This document shows positions 31,797 to 44,100 of a stretch of 64,000 nt of DNA, in pieces. The stretch's first letter is position 1, and every line of letters starts with the position of its first letter. Both the position numbers and the translations under genes were made by a program. The stretch is from Ciona savignyi (lineage: Eukaryota > Chordata > Ascidiacea > Phlebobranchia > Cionidae), in the NCBI GenBank assembly GCA_000149265.1, contig CH003364.1, positions 1,560,484 to 1,624,483 of the forward strand. The letters run 5' to 3'. The notes beneath the pieces were generated by a model that saw nothing but the letters and a program-made list of their open reading frames with translations, ran no database searches and was not told the origin of the DNA.

Positions 31797-31995
31797 CCTG
31801 AACAAAATAAAATGGACTTTGTCATAAATGAACAACAAAGAATTGAATGGACTTTATCATAAAGTACAATACAAAATAAAATGGACTTCATCATAAAGTA
31901 CAATACAAAAAATAGACTTTATCATAAATTACAACATATTAAAAAATAAAATGGTCTTCATTATAAAATACAACACATATTAAAATGGACTTATT
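31797..31995. repeat. imperfect tandem repeat, unit about 40 bp
   Basis: The word aaaatggactttatcataaa recurs with small changes about five times, separated by acaatacaaa-like spacers. Confidence 0.7.
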
Positions 31996-32039
31996 ACTTA
32001 AGAAACAACAGTCAGACTGCAACACTTCAGCGGATTTAT

Positions 32040-32163
32040 GGGTTCTATTAAATTGAATAAACGTGTGTATCATACACAACATACTGCAATATAGCTACGA
32101 TAACCCGACGGTGGGCGCGAGATGATCTAATGATTGCCCGTGTGTTAACCCCTTTGGTTTTCC
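32040..32163 (+). mobile_element. Cics-like SINE, 3' part
   Basis: Plus-strand 3' half: catacacaacatactgcaat, acccgacggtgggcgcgaga, gtgtgttaacccctttgg. Confidence 0.7.
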
Positions 32164-32284
32164 GATCCTGCTTGCATAGAACATATTGTGTTTTATACAT
32201 AGGGGTAGTTAAACACGTGGTTGACACTCTCTCTTACACTCTTATTATACTCCTTTGTGCTTACGAGACATAGAAACACGGGGA

Positions 32285-32740
32285 AAACTAAAAGCAGGGA
32301 AAGGGGGAAGGAGGGAAAGAAGAAAACTGCTCACTAAAATAAATATTAAGGCACTAGAGTTAGTTTGAACATGGAATTAGAGTTAAGGTTAGTTCTAGGG
32401 TTAAGATTACTGTTTATGGCACGGTTAAAATTAGTTTCCATAATTTAAGTAAGCAGTTTCCCTCTTTCCCACCTTCCCGCTTTCCCTTCTTTTTGTGTTG
32501 TCCTGATATAAGCCAACACAATGGCTTTGCAATCAGGGAAATATAAAAGAAGGGAAGGGGGGAGTATACAAACTGCTAACTAAAATAAAAAAAAATAGTT
32601 ACGATAAGGTTAGTTTAAATGCTGGGTTTAAAGTTAATGTTAGTTCTGGGATACGATTAAGGTTGGGGCAGGGTTAAAATTAGTTTCCATAGTTCAAGTC
32701 AGCAGTTTCCCTTTTCCCTCCTTTTAGTGCTGTCCCATTT
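32285..32740. repeat. two related G-rich interspersed repeats with inverted ends
   Basis: Two successive units, each beginning with a purine-rich block plus aaactgct(c/a)actaaaat and ending attagtttccata..gcagtttccct. Both contain ggttagttctggg-type words. Related sequence occurs at 4745-5150 on the opposite strand and near 34500. Likely a MITE family; no coding sequence. Confidence 0.5.
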
Positions 32741-33825
32741 AGTCAGAATTCATAACAACTATTTCTGAAAACTTCGTGGTCACCTTTTGTTTTGTAAATA
32801 GCGTTAGTGAACTACACAGTCAAGCAATATGATTTCAACTAAACCAACTAAATTATTGTTTGTTAGTTGTAATAGCAATAAAGATATTCTGGATTAAAAA
32901 GTTTACCAAAGCAACTTAGGATTTTAAGGAATGACTGTTAATCGGTACATACGTCGATTATTACCTCATAGAGCTCCTATTAAAATGAAACAATCTTGGG
33001 TCATAATTTCCTTTCATGGTCGCTATCCAATCCTGTGTCAGTAAAAGGGTCTCGAACACGAATTTATCCAAAACCGTTCCCATTAGGATGTAACATACCA
33101 GAAAAGTAAACACACAACTTAACACGGGTAATACACGCATTGTGTGACGTCAAAAGTCCTATACCGCTATTGTCTGCAAAATTGACTTTTTACAGCAATA
33201 AGGCATTTATGACAAAGCCGTAGGTTGACAATGAAAATTACTGTCTTGCTGGTAATTCAATATGCAATGCAGAGGTTTATTTATAACCTTGGTCTTAAAC
33301 ATTTTTTACAATGTTATCTGTAAACCTTGAACTGGTAGTTGAACAAAACAGAAAATCACGCATCAAAATGTACACATAAGAGATATAGTCATAATCAGCA
33401 TGTTAAGTTCAGTTTACAGTGTTTTTGGTGAACCCACCCGTCCTTTTTACTGCTAGTTACCAGGTTTTAAATGTTAACTTAAATGTCACACAATAAAAAA
33501 TATAATTGGTCATAATTTCCCCCGACTAATGTATGCCCTCATCATATATTCTAGCATTCACTTGACCTTTGAGCGTTGGTTTAACCTGTATTAGTTATTG
33601 GTATATTTACAGGACATCGCACCACATCCGCATGGTTTAAAAAAATTAGTTAATGCTATTACAGGACATCGCATTAAGTCTTACTATTTATTTAAACGGT
33701 TGCCTGTTATAATAAGACATGGAAAATATATTTATCACAAAATATAACTTAAAATTGCCGCAACATTTTAAGACAGTGATCGAAAAATAATTAATTACAC
33801 AATTTTAACTTAAAATCGTCACATC
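32741..33825. other. AT-rich intergenic, nothing recognised
   Basis: No gene, tRNA or clear repeat seen on either strand, apart from a short repeated word tacaggacatcgca at about 33610 and 33660. Confidence 0.5.
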
Positions 33826-34372
33826 GTTAAGCCTATTTACATGATCGTGTTTTCGATGCGAGTTAACTTGTTTTAGTTCGCATCGTGGGTATTCCGTCTC
33901 TTTACGCGCTAAGCAGTTCAATTTACATGGAGTGTATTTAACCCGCATTGTTTGTTTATTTATCTTCTAACTTTGTACAATTTCAATAAAATGTTGCACG
34001 AACAAGTTTCCAGTTATTTCGTTTATAAAAATGAAGGAAATGTTATATAGGTTAGGCTATAAATATTCATACGTTTAACACACTATAGATAAAGTATAAA
34101 ATGAAAAAATAATAGTTATGATGACATTAATTTCACTTTAGTCATCCCACAAGCATAACTCAAAACGAAACATTAAACAACCTACCTGCAGATGCTAATA
34201 TACAAATAAATGACGAATGCGAGTTAACCTACCATGCACGAGCGAGTTAGGCAAACCCGATTGGAAACCCGCATAATCACTGAACCGTGATGACGCAATG
34301 CGTGCGTCAAATTTAACCGGGATTAGCGATGCGAGTTAACTCGCAAAATTTGCCCATGTAAAGAGGCTATTT
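33826..34372. mobile_element. MITE-like element with partial terminal inverted repeats
   Basis: The left end cctatttacatgatcg and following gatgcgagttaact mirror the right end agttaactcgcaaaatttgc then catgtaaagagg. Inverse matching over about 40 bp with gaps suggests an old DNA transposon. Confidence 0.45.
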
Positions 34373-34416
34373 ACGTTCATGAGTACCATAACCCCTCGTC
34401 TTGATATAGCTGACTT

Positions 34417-34679
34417 GCGGTCCCTCTATTTTGTACAGGTCCGCTGCGTCCACTAGGTCCAGCGCTAGGTCCGCTAGAGTTCGTTTTAAACATGGGGTTG
34501 GAGTTAGGGTTAGTTCTGGGGTTTAAATAAGTGTTTGGGGCAGGGCATTGGACCCAGCGGACCTAGTGCAAGACCTAGCGGACCTAGCGCAGGACCTTAT
34601 AGCGTACCTAGCGCTGAACCTAACGGACCTAGCGAACCAAGCGGACCAAGCGGACCTGTACAAAATAAAGGGACCCGCT
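34417..34679. mobile_element. foldback MITE with internal CGGACCTAG-type repeats
   Basis: Terminal inverted repeats of about 25 bp: tccctctattttgtacaggt at 34421 mirrors acctgtacaaaataaaggga at 34655, with one mismatch. The interior is filled with variants of gcggacctag in both orientations, giving spurious Gly-Pro-Leu open frames. Confidence 0.75.
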
Positions 34680-34705
34680 GATTTGTAAAGAATAACAAAT
34701 GTCGC

Positions 34706-35366
34706 AAACGGTAAAAAATTTTCAAAATTTTTGAAAAATTTTCTAAGTTTTTTCCCACTTCCAGTGGTAAGTTATGCATTAAAATTTGTACATGTGATGC
34801 AAGTCTGAAAGTGGTTACACGGGCGAACTTTAAACAAAATTCCATCGCTGGAACATACCGAACTGAGGTAAAAAATTTTCAAAATTTTTGAAAAATTTTC
34901 AAAGTTTTTTTCCCACTTCCAGTGGTAACTTATGCATTAAAATTTGTACATGTGATGCAAGTCTGACCGTGGTTACACGGGCGAACTTTAAACAAAATTC
35001 CATCGCTGGAACATACCGAACTGAGGTAAAAAATTTTCAAAATTTTTGAAAAATTTTCTAAGTTTTTTCCCACTTCCAGTGGTAACTTATGCATTAAAAT
35101 TTGTACATGTGATGCAAGTCTGACCGTGGTTACACGGGCGAACTTTAAACAAAATTCCATGGCTGGAACATACCGAACTAAGGTAAAAAATGTTCAAAAT
35201 TTTTGAAAAATTTTCTAAGTTTTTTCCCACTTCCAGTGGTAACTTATGCATTAAAATTTATACATGTGATGAAAGTCTGACCGTGGTTACACGGGCGAAC
35301 TTTAAACAAAATTCCATGGCTGGAACATACCGAACTAAGGTAAAAAATGTTCAAAATGAATTCCAC
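34706..35366. repeat. 157-bp tandem satellite, about four units, cut by a gap
   Basis: Units of 157-158 bp repeat at 34706, 34863, 35021 and 35178, with a start of another at 35335. Each holds a palindromic A/T block (aaaattttcaaaatttttga), the word cccacttccagtggtaactt and cgggcgaactttaaac. The array ends at the N gap, so its true length is unknown. ORFs across it are repeat artefacts. Confidence 0.9.
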
Positions 35367-35466
35367 NNNNNNNNNNNNNNNNNNNNNNNNNNNNNNNNNN
35401 NNNNNNNNNNNNNNNNNNNNNNNNNNNNNNNNNNNNNNNNNNNNNNNNNNNNNNNNNNNNNNNNNN
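35367..35466. other. assembly gap, 100 N
   Basis: Exactly 100 N directly after the satellite array, probably because the repeat could not be assembled. Confidence 1.
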
Positions 35467-36517
35467 CTTGGTACATTATTGCGGTCTTAGTCCTTGAGTG
35501 CCTCGCGAGGTTTTTTCTTAGATGAGACACGAACATGACTATTCATGGTAAAAGTTTGCACGTAAAAACTGCGATTTACTACATCAACATGACATTTTAT
35601 TATTTAGTCACTGTACCAAACGAAAAGTACAATCTTGTCGTTCTCCGGAAATTAATTTTGTCTGTCACCGGGTACAAAGTGTACAATGAGACCAATAATC
35701 ACAAATTTGAATCTTATTTAAGCACAAAAGAAAAAATCTACCCGCTGTACAAATACAGTCAAATGGTTTATTATAGCATTTGTAAAGGGTGTAGTTTTCT
35801 GTTAAAATGATAAATAATCTTCCCGTGTCTCGTATACCTAAGTTAGCTTTTATATTTGTACTCATTTATTTATTTATATATCTAATAGCAGAATACTAGT
35901 TTTAAAACTAAACCAACTCTTAATTTAAAGAAATAAATATTTACTATCAGCTGTTTACGACAACATTTACAACGGATTTTATGCCAGTCGATTAAAATAA
36001 ACCGTTCCAAATACAGTTGCTCGACGAATTCATTTTATGGCACGATACCGGGTTAAAAATAAGCACTTTCTAAGTTTGACACTCAATCGGAACGCAATTC
36101 TCAGCCAAATGAGTTTTTGTAACTGTAAAGAAGCGTATTTAAATTGACGAAGGGATAAAGGGTCGACGGTTGTGTGGCTAAAGGGTCAACACAAAAAGAC
36201 ATGGTGTAGTATTACCCTTTTTAGTATTTAACTCGACTTCTTTGTAAAATGCCTGTATTGTCGGTAGGCAGTGTAAAAATCTATTCACCACAATCAACTC
36301 AACTGATCTCACTCTAACAGTCATATTACAAAAATAAGCGGTGGTATTAACGATTTTGGGCGGGAAGAATATACGAGGATAGGCAATTATTTTCGGCATT
36401 GGCCACACAGGGTAATCACATGGTAATGGACTCATAATTTGCACGGACGCAGATAGACATTGTAACAATATAGGATATTCATGGTAAATTGGAAAACCAA
36501 GGGTGTTATCTCATAGG
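35467..36517. other. intergenic, nothing certain
   Basis: A 91-codon open frame at 35535-35810 has no recognisable motif and is probably chance. A short SINE tail piece (ggatattcatgg..ggaaaaccaaggg) lies at about 36470-36510. Confidence 0.4.
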
Positions 36518-37715
36518 AACGGTAGCGCCAATTCTTTTGCATGCATTTACAAATTTTTGTTTCAAATATTTCGTTTCTAATTTGTGATTTTTGTTTCTGG
36601 AAACAAAAATATTTTTTAGAAACATAAATTTTGTTTCTTTATATTCGTTTCTACCACTAGATGATGACGGTGAGCACAAAATGCGATATAACAAAGTCGT
36701 AAAACTAACATAAAAACGAAAATTTTCGATTCTGAAAGCGAAATTTTCAATTATTGGCTAAAATTTTCGTATCTAGAAACAAAAATTTTGTTTCTTAAAT
36801 GAATTTAGCGTTATCATTTTTCCAAGTTCTATGAATATATATGATTCGTTAAGCTGACGCTAATACCACAACAATTTTAAGTTAAAGAGATTGCGTGTGC
36901 AGTTAATCAATGTATAGTTGGACCTTTTATACTAAGATAATGTATATTTTGTTCTATTCATTTAAATAAATAATAACTGTAATAACCGAACAATATTGTA
37001 AATAACACACTGATTAGTAATTTTCACGGGCGGTAATAGAAAGAAATGGTAATAATAAAAAGAGTGATTATGTGTGCAACCAAAAAACCTTAAAACAACT
37101 AGCCATAAATAATGACTTTAATTCAAATAAACATTAGAGAGAAGTGTAAGGTATATTTTAATAAACAAAATTTCGTGAAACTAACATAAAACGAAACTTT
37201 TCGTTATCGCTTCTAGAATCTAAATTTTCGTTTCTGGAAACGAAATTTTCGCTTCTCGGCTAAAATTTTCGTTTCTAGAAACAAAATTTGTCTTTCTTAA
37301 ATGATTTTTTGGTTATCATTTTTCCAAGTTCTTTGATTATATGATTCGTTAGGCTAACGCTAATACCACAACAATTTCGAGTAAAAGAGATTGCATGTGC
37401 GGTTAATAAATGTAGAGTTGGACCTTTTATACTAAAATAATTAATTTGTTCTATTCATTTAAAGAAATAATAAATGTACTAACCTAAAATTTCAAAAATA
37501 ACACACTGATTAGTACTTTTCACGGACGTTAAATGTGATTTAAATGTACACCACCGATAAATATAAAAATTCGTTATATGGTGACATTTAGTAATTTACC
37601 TCTAGTGCCACCTTACTGCTAGGTTAACTAAGTAATACATTTTTTTTAGAAACAAAAGTTTTGTTTCTGCCATTTCGTTATGTAAAATTTTCGTTTCTCA
37701 CCGTTACATAAAACC
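36518..37715. repeat. palindrome-rich repeat with a 320-bp direct duplication
   Basis: The blocks at 36715-37035 and 37190-37530 are direct copies: both run tttccaagttct, gattcgtta, aataccacaacaattt, gttggaccttttatacta, aacacactgattagta. Many ttttcgtttctagaaacaaa palindromes surround them, and the outer ends are rich in the same words. Probably a DNA transposon remnant. Confidence 0.6.
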
Positions 37716-38340
37716 CCTGGGAACTTGTCTATTTGAGGTGTAGATCTATGTCTAAGTAATTAGTTAAAAACATAAATGTATGTTAAGGTTGATACCCTTG
37801 GCGCAGTTGTTGCTTAATTACTTGTTCGATAGTCTTGCCAAAATTAAACGTAACTAACGTGTAAGTAAATGGCATAATGGCTTATCCCTTAGACCACGAC
37901 GGTTACATATTTGTAACCGAGAAGTGTCCCCGAAAAAAAATGCACAATTCAGTCGTTTCTTGGGGGATTTTTCTAGTTTTTATATTTTTGGAAAGCATTT
38001 GAATGGACCTTTCGAAATAACGCATAAAAACACAACCTTTGCATTTAAAATTTTTGAGTAATATTGCTTCAAACATGTTTCTTTAAAATTTTTGTATCTA
38101 GTTTAACTTTTAAGCATAACATCGCTTTTTTGTGTTCTGGGGAGTTAAAATTGTTACACTAGTTGCTGTGAGAATACAACTAGCAGTAGCCATCTTTGTT
38201 TTCGCTTTTACCAGTCATTTTCGATTTTTCAACGATATATGTAAACACATGTGTATATGACTTTTTTTAATTACTATTGATATTTATTCATTTTTTTATT
38301 CTTTGTTTTATTTGTTATTGAATTGTTATTTGATATTCAG

Positions 38341-38455
38341 AAGAAATATCACAATTTACCGCTGATCAGGCTGCCAGCATGACCAAGGCCGACAGTGATT
38401 CTGGTGATGAAATGCCTTATTTGTCAGTCATTGGTGACGTCATCACGCTTAGTTG
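38341..38455 (+). CDS. possible orphan terminal exon
   Basis: After an acceptor-like gttatttgatattcag there is an open stretch encoding EISQFTADQAASMTKADSDS and GDEMPYLSVIGDVITLS, then a stop. The acidic composition and clean acceptor are suggestive, but no upstream exon is identified in the preceding AT-rich sequence. It may be chance. Confidence 0.25.
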
Positions 38456-39059
38456 ACGTCATCAAAATATAAAAGACGTAACTTTGTAGGAAATATCATT
38501 CTGAACAACTTTGTAATACATTACTATCTTCTACAAGCTACCAGTAACCAGTAATTAGAGTATAAAGTATTGATTATGACGTCATTACAAATTCTACCAC
38601 GTCATCAAAAAAATAAAAATACCAATTTGTAGAAAATTATATACTGGACAACTTTGTAATAGATTATTTTTCCCTAAGTCCAACAGTATTTACAGCAAAC
38701 GAGGTCAAAGCAACCTTACTCAAAACTGCCAAAAACGGCAAAAGTTCCGTCGTGGTCAAAGGGTTGGCTTATCTGTTAAATAAAACTTCACCTGACACTT
38801 AAAATAGTACTTTTCCTGTTTCTTTATAATTTTAAAACTTTTTGTTTAGGTATGTAACATTTTGAGATAATACTAAGCAAATGTAAGTTTTAGTATGTAT
38901 ATTTGTATGTCGTTAATTAAAGTCTTTGTATTTTTGGATGCTCGCCGCTTTACCGTTATTTCATTGTTTTTCGTTAATTATTTGAATGAGTTGTGGCGTT
39001 TAGGGCTATACACCGAGCAACAGAGAAATAAATTGAATCGCTACAACTTATGACATCTC

Positions 39060-39570
39060 TGGCTGGGCTACTAATGAACATAGAAGTGATGCGAAAGAAG
39101 TTTGATGAACTACGGCTGGACGAGAAAGTTCAGGCGGCTATTGTACAAGCTGATGCTTAACCCGAGTTTGGCGACATCGCAATAACGACCGAGGTTGGTT
39201 TTAGTAGACAGTCAGCAAGTCGTTCGGGTCAGACGTGAACCTAAAAATGCAGATTGATGGTCAAAATTCATGGCCGCATTTAAACAACATTTTGAGATTA
39301 TTGTAAAACTGAATTAATGGAATGATTCTCAACTAGGTTTACAATTAGCTTGTAGCCTACAGGGAGGTGCTTTGCTACTTCAAACTGCCTTGTCAAAACA
39401 GCAACGATGGAATTTCGAATCATTGCTTGGTGCCGTTTATCGTAAATATGGGTGTAAAAGTTCATCAAAGGCAATGTTTTTCAATGCAGCAAGAGAAAGT
39501 AATAAGGTTGCAATTGATTTCTCGTATAAATTACGTTTATTGGTTCACAACACCCAACCCTAATTGGAAG
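39060..39570 (+). mobile_element. decayed gag-like LTR-retrotransposon fragment
   Basis: Broken frames on the plus strand contain WNDSQLGLQLACSLQGGA and, later, ARESNKVAIDFSYKLRLLV, which resemble the capsid region of Ty3/gypsy-type gag (tryptophan-containing helix, then a block ending in Leu-Val before Pro-Asn-Trp). Stops and frame changes interrupt it. No LTR, protease or reverse transcriptase was seen. Confidence 0.4.
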
Positions 39571-39574
39571 AAGC

Positions 39575-40165
39575 ATGTCGAGTAAGTGTTGACAATAATT
39601 CCGATCCAGACGCATGGAAGGATGGTGCGGCGAATGCCAGTGATGTCACTTCCTCTTTTACTTATCTGAAAATCGGGGCGAATACGTTTGTCCCGAACAT
39701 TAATGCCGCAGTCTTCGTGTCCGGTAAGAAAGTAGAGAAGTCCCCAGAAGCCCAGAAACAAGCTATGACACAAATTCAGTTGTAGAAATATTTCTATGAC
39801 TATTAAAATGTTTTTATGTGAACATGTCGGAACCGGGATGAAAATTTGTGCCACTGAGGTGGTTGATGAGGTCATGACTGAAGAAGAGCTGCAAGTTAAT
39901 ATCTTCTTCAACAAAGAGGGCCGCATCAATGTGGTCTTCATCTGCCACGTCGACGCACGTAAGTACAATCGGTGGTAAGTTCATGCGCCTAACTGGGATG
40001 GTGGACAAACGCACCCTGGAGAAGTACAAAAGAGACAAGGGAAACGCAGTCGAATTAGGGCGGGCGTACGAGACCAATACGAAACAGTTCGCAATTCTCG
40101 ATGCGCCAGAACATACGAGTTTTGTATGGAACATGGTCGAGAAAAGTGGGTTGGTTCGTGTTCGC
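39575..40165 (+). pseudogene. Broken copy of translation termination factor eRF3 (GSPT)
   Basis: Separate frames give, in family order: an N-terminal acidic region with a PAM2-like GANTFVPNINAAVF; NVVFICHVDARK, which is the P-loop GHVDAGK with two changes; GGKFMRLTGMVDKRTLEKY; and ELGRA..FAILDAPEHTSFVWNM, which is the switch II DAPGH with Gly changed to Glu. About 22 residues are missing after EKYKR, and several stops and frame shifts separate the parts. Without introns across these normally spliced segments it looks like a processed pseudogene, cut short inside the GTPase domain. It cannot make a working GTPase. Confidence 0.75.
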
Positions 40166-40717
40166 AAAACCCTGAGGATTTTGCTGTCGCCCCAGTAAGG
40201 AGGTCCTCGTGGTTAGTGACAAGTTGGGTCTTTAACTGGCGGGTTATCACTGGTTGTAAACACGCACAGCTGTGCTTGTTCCAAAACCTTTGACTGATTC
40301 CTCTAGAGTCTAACCTGTCAATCGGCTTTAATATCCGCACCAATACTTTACATCTAATCCTACCATACGCTGACATGCGGTCCTACCATACGCTGACATG
40401 CGACATACCATACGGTCGCTTGACAAACAAATCTAACAATAAAGAAATCTTCTGAGGCGGAGTTCATCACGTCGTGATCATTTTAGAGTCTCAATAGCTA
40501 GGGAACTTCAGACCAGATTTAGACATAGGCACCAAGAAGTGTAAAAATCTTCTGAAACCCCACAGGGTGTATAAAGGTTTTTTTTCTATGTTGTTGATTT
40601 AAATTCTTTGCATTTTTAGACACTTGCCGATTTTCCGTTATTTTTTTGATTGCCCAATTTTCTGTACTTTTTGGTTGTACCTTTTTGGTAAGGCAGTTGC
40701 GGTTTGATGGTCGAGAC
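40166..40717. other. intergenic, nothing recognised
   Basis: Contains a short tandem echo, cataccatacgctgacatgcg-type words at 40363-40410. Otherwise no gene or family seen. Confidence 0.4.
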
Positions 40718-41051
40718 CAGTGGTTCCCAACCATTTTTAGTGTCGGGGCCAAATTTCAAATTTTAGAATACGTATGGAGCCGCATGAAAACATGAAAACA
40801 CACTGCTTTAAGGAAACAGTGACGTAACAATAGCAGCCTTTTCACAACTTTGCTTGCCTCTAATCTTAACTATGAAGTTAAAACTCTTTTCCCAGCCTTC
40901 AAATTAAGCAAGGGTAATTTTATAATACTATTTTTTTTTTATTAGAATCAGATTCTAATATTTTTAGGGGATTTTCTAAGGTCAATGAGAGCCGCAAGAA
41001 GGCTAGCTGGCAGCCGCATGCGCCTCTCGGAGCCGCGGTTGCGAATCACTG
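40718..41051. mobile_element. hAT-type MITE with perfect target-site duplication
   Basis: Starts CAGTGGTTCCCAACC and ends GGTTGCGAATCACTG (inverse ends). Both sides carry the identical 8-mer gtcgagac (40710-40717 and 41052-41059). 334 bp, non-coding. Its right end is 69 bp before the ATG of the next gene. Confidence 0.9.
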
Positions 41052-41119
41052 GTCGAGACGGTGGCGGAAGAACAGTGAAATAAATTATCTATTAAGGGGA
41101 AGTAATACAAGATACAGTT

Positions 41120-44100
41120 ATGGCGCCGACTGAAAAAGAACTGATAGAAACTTTTGTCCAAAATGAACTGCGTGCCCAGAAGTATTTAAGCGGTAATAGG
41201 AATATTTACTGCTTTGGTCAGGGGAACCAGTGGATTTTGTTTTCAAGTCTTAGTTTTGAATGCTGTGCACTGTCGAGAATTAAACTGCAATGGTTTGGAA
41301 CGCAGTTTTACTTTAATATCGACGGTGAAAAAATTTCAAATGAAGATAAGGCAACTTGCATTTTCATTTCAAAACTAGACCATTCCGGGGAGAAAGGTAA
41401 CAATTCAGTATCAGATTTTTGGGAAAATAGACTACCGTTTGTTGGAAATGGATGGAAAGCGGAATTGTGTGCGGACACCTTCCACATTTTCACCCGAGTT
41501 GGATTTTGGTTTCACCTTTAACATCCCACTCACAGACACAAGGAGAATTATATTTAGAGGACATGATGTGAACTATGAGGCAGAGAGAAGTGCGACACGA
41601 GAGTGTGTCAGACAACTAAAGAAAATATATAAAGAAAGGTCGATTTTGGAAGTTTTTAAGTTTAAAGAATCAAGTAAAAAGTTGCTTCAAAAAACGGGTC
41701 CAGATTTAAGGGATTCAGATACTTTTGGAAAAGAATTAGAAGAACTTCAAAGAGCTACTGACATACCCAACATTGAGAAGTTTAAAGAACATGTTCGCAT
41801 CTCCTGCTTTAAACTGGAAGAAATAAGCAGGGATTTAGACCCAGATGACTTGATAGTTGTAGCCAATGATATATCAGCGGCTTTTCAGGACTTTACCCAC
41901 TTGCAAAAGCAACTGGCAGCTGCCAAAGACTTTAGCATCTCAACTAAGAGGTTAATTTCAAGGTTGAGAGATCAAATAGAACAGGTTAAGATAAATAGTG
42001 CCAAGGGAAACGTGATGCGAATTTATGTTGAAGAGGAACTGCAACCGGATGACCTAACAACAAGCTGTTTAGATGTTTTATTATCCCAGCCTCATTTTTC
42101 AAAAGAAACTCAAGATTACAAATGGAAAGCGAGTTTTTTTCTTCAAGCAACTTTTATCCTGAAAAAAGTTTTGCATTTATGGAAAGATTTAAAAGATAAT
42201 TTAACACGGTTAGGAAATGATAGTCTAAAAAAATTTAATACTATCTGTAAACTTATAGAGTGTGGTGATTTTAAACATGAAGATTATTTGGAGCACTACA
42301 AGGGAACGATTGAGAGATTGGAAACTTGGATTCAGCTGTGCCAAAATGACATGAGGGACCATTGTTTTAAGGAAAGTTTATTTTGTGAAGAGAAATTAGA
42401 CATCGCTATAAAACTTGTGAAACTTTCAGATCTTTGTTCTTTACAAACCCAAAGTGTTAAAGAGAAAGCCGATTGTTTGATCTTTAATGAATATGCAGCT
42501 GATGGTGCAAAATTCTTTGACAGTCAAGTTTATTTGGTTGTTACATCTGCCTTAATTGGATTGTGGCAATCTGAAGAAACATGCAGTTTAAACTTTCGGT
42601 TGTTAATGCATTTCACTGGACAATACTGGAGAAAAAGACGATTGTACGGAAGTTTAAAGACAGAAAATGGGATGGAGACTTGCTTGCAACTGCTAGCAAA
42701 TCATTGTAGAAAGGTGAAGGAAATTATCAAAGTACATGGGATGGGAGAGTGCTTGGTACGTCGCTTAAATAACTTAATTTCAACATTAGAAGACAAAGAA
42801 ACAGAATTCAAGAAAATTCTAGACATATTTGTTAAACAGCCGGACATAATGTCCAATTCTGATGTTCAAGAATATTTAATCCGGACATCTTTAATCGAAT
42901 CGTCTTTAAAACAGGTCATAGAACTTACCGAGAAACTACAAACACACTTTCCTGATCAGAATCGTAACCTGATTACAGCACAGCAAAAAGCAATTGATGA
43001 CCTGTCGGAGGCTCAGAAAGAAATAGACAAGCAAATAACAAAACAAAGTGAACTGTTATCCGATGAAGCAAATGATAAAATTTCAGCTTTTACTAAATCT
43101 CTAAGAGAAGTAGTTCAAACAGTATCAGATTGCAAAGATGCCATTCAAAAGTTTCGCGAGGAACACTGCAAAACTAATTTGTCCTTTGAGGCAATGATAT
43201 TGGACATCAAAAATATACTGAAATGCCTATGTTCCACACAAAAGCATGATAAACGATTACTAACGGAGTTATATCAATTCATAAAACAGTTGGAAGAAAT
43301 TGGCTCATCTTCTTGTTTTAGTAAAGATCTGAGGGAACTGTATCAAAACATTAGCTCCTTACTAAAAAAACTTGACTCAAAAGGTACTAAAGGCATGACC
43401 GGGGGTGATGCTGAAATAAGACGCAAGGTTCAGATACATTTAAAACATGCAGAGGAGTGTATTGAGACAAGTAAGCTTCAGAGTGTTCTTGAAAAATTGG
43501 ACAAACTTATTCCTCGTGTATTTAAAGACACAGAGGCTGCCACTGAACTGATCGACCTTCTACAGAAATTTCAAGAGTCAAATCTCATTGAGGTAAGTTT
43601 TAAAAATTTAATTTTGGGTCATTAAGGAATTGCTCCGAGTTGTTAAACTGTTAAACGCAAAATTAGAATTTTCCAACTGTTATAAATTCTAATTTTTTTC
43701 CTTGTTTAATTTAAAAAAATGATGTCTTTCCAGAATTTTTTAAATTAAACTTTATTTTGGCTTAACAAAATACATTAATTTAAGTGTAACCTCAGTCTGT
43801 TATCTAATGTTGTTTTTGATACATATACAAGAAAATTGTAAATTACTTTGAGATATATCCTAAAAAATATACAATTGTTTTTTATTTATGATTGTAACAG
43901 TCCTAAAGCATAGCCTGTTACCTGTAAACTCCTAAAAGAAATTATCCATTGATATTAACTTTAGGGAGATTTAAATAACATAATTCCAAAAAAACATTAA
44001 TTTGCAGGATATCAATATTTAGCGTTGCTCTGTATTTTATTAAAGCAATATTACATTATAAAACATTTTTATGTTTCCCTTTGAGAGCAAACATGGTGTT

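Noticed and set aside
31797-31995. CRISPR-like direct repeats
   Set aside because: Units are contiguous and imperfect without unique equal-length spacers, in a eukaryotic genome.
34597-35160. Minus-strand ORFs with Gly-Pro-Leu repeats and a repeated MEFCLKFARV
   Set aside because: Produced by the foldback MITE interior and the 157-bp satellite.
35190-35536. ORFs around the second gap
   Set aside because: Satellite sequence plus N; no coding evidence.
35535-35810. 91-codon ORF after the second gap
   Set aside because: No motif, no homology recognised, AT-rich composition; likely chance.
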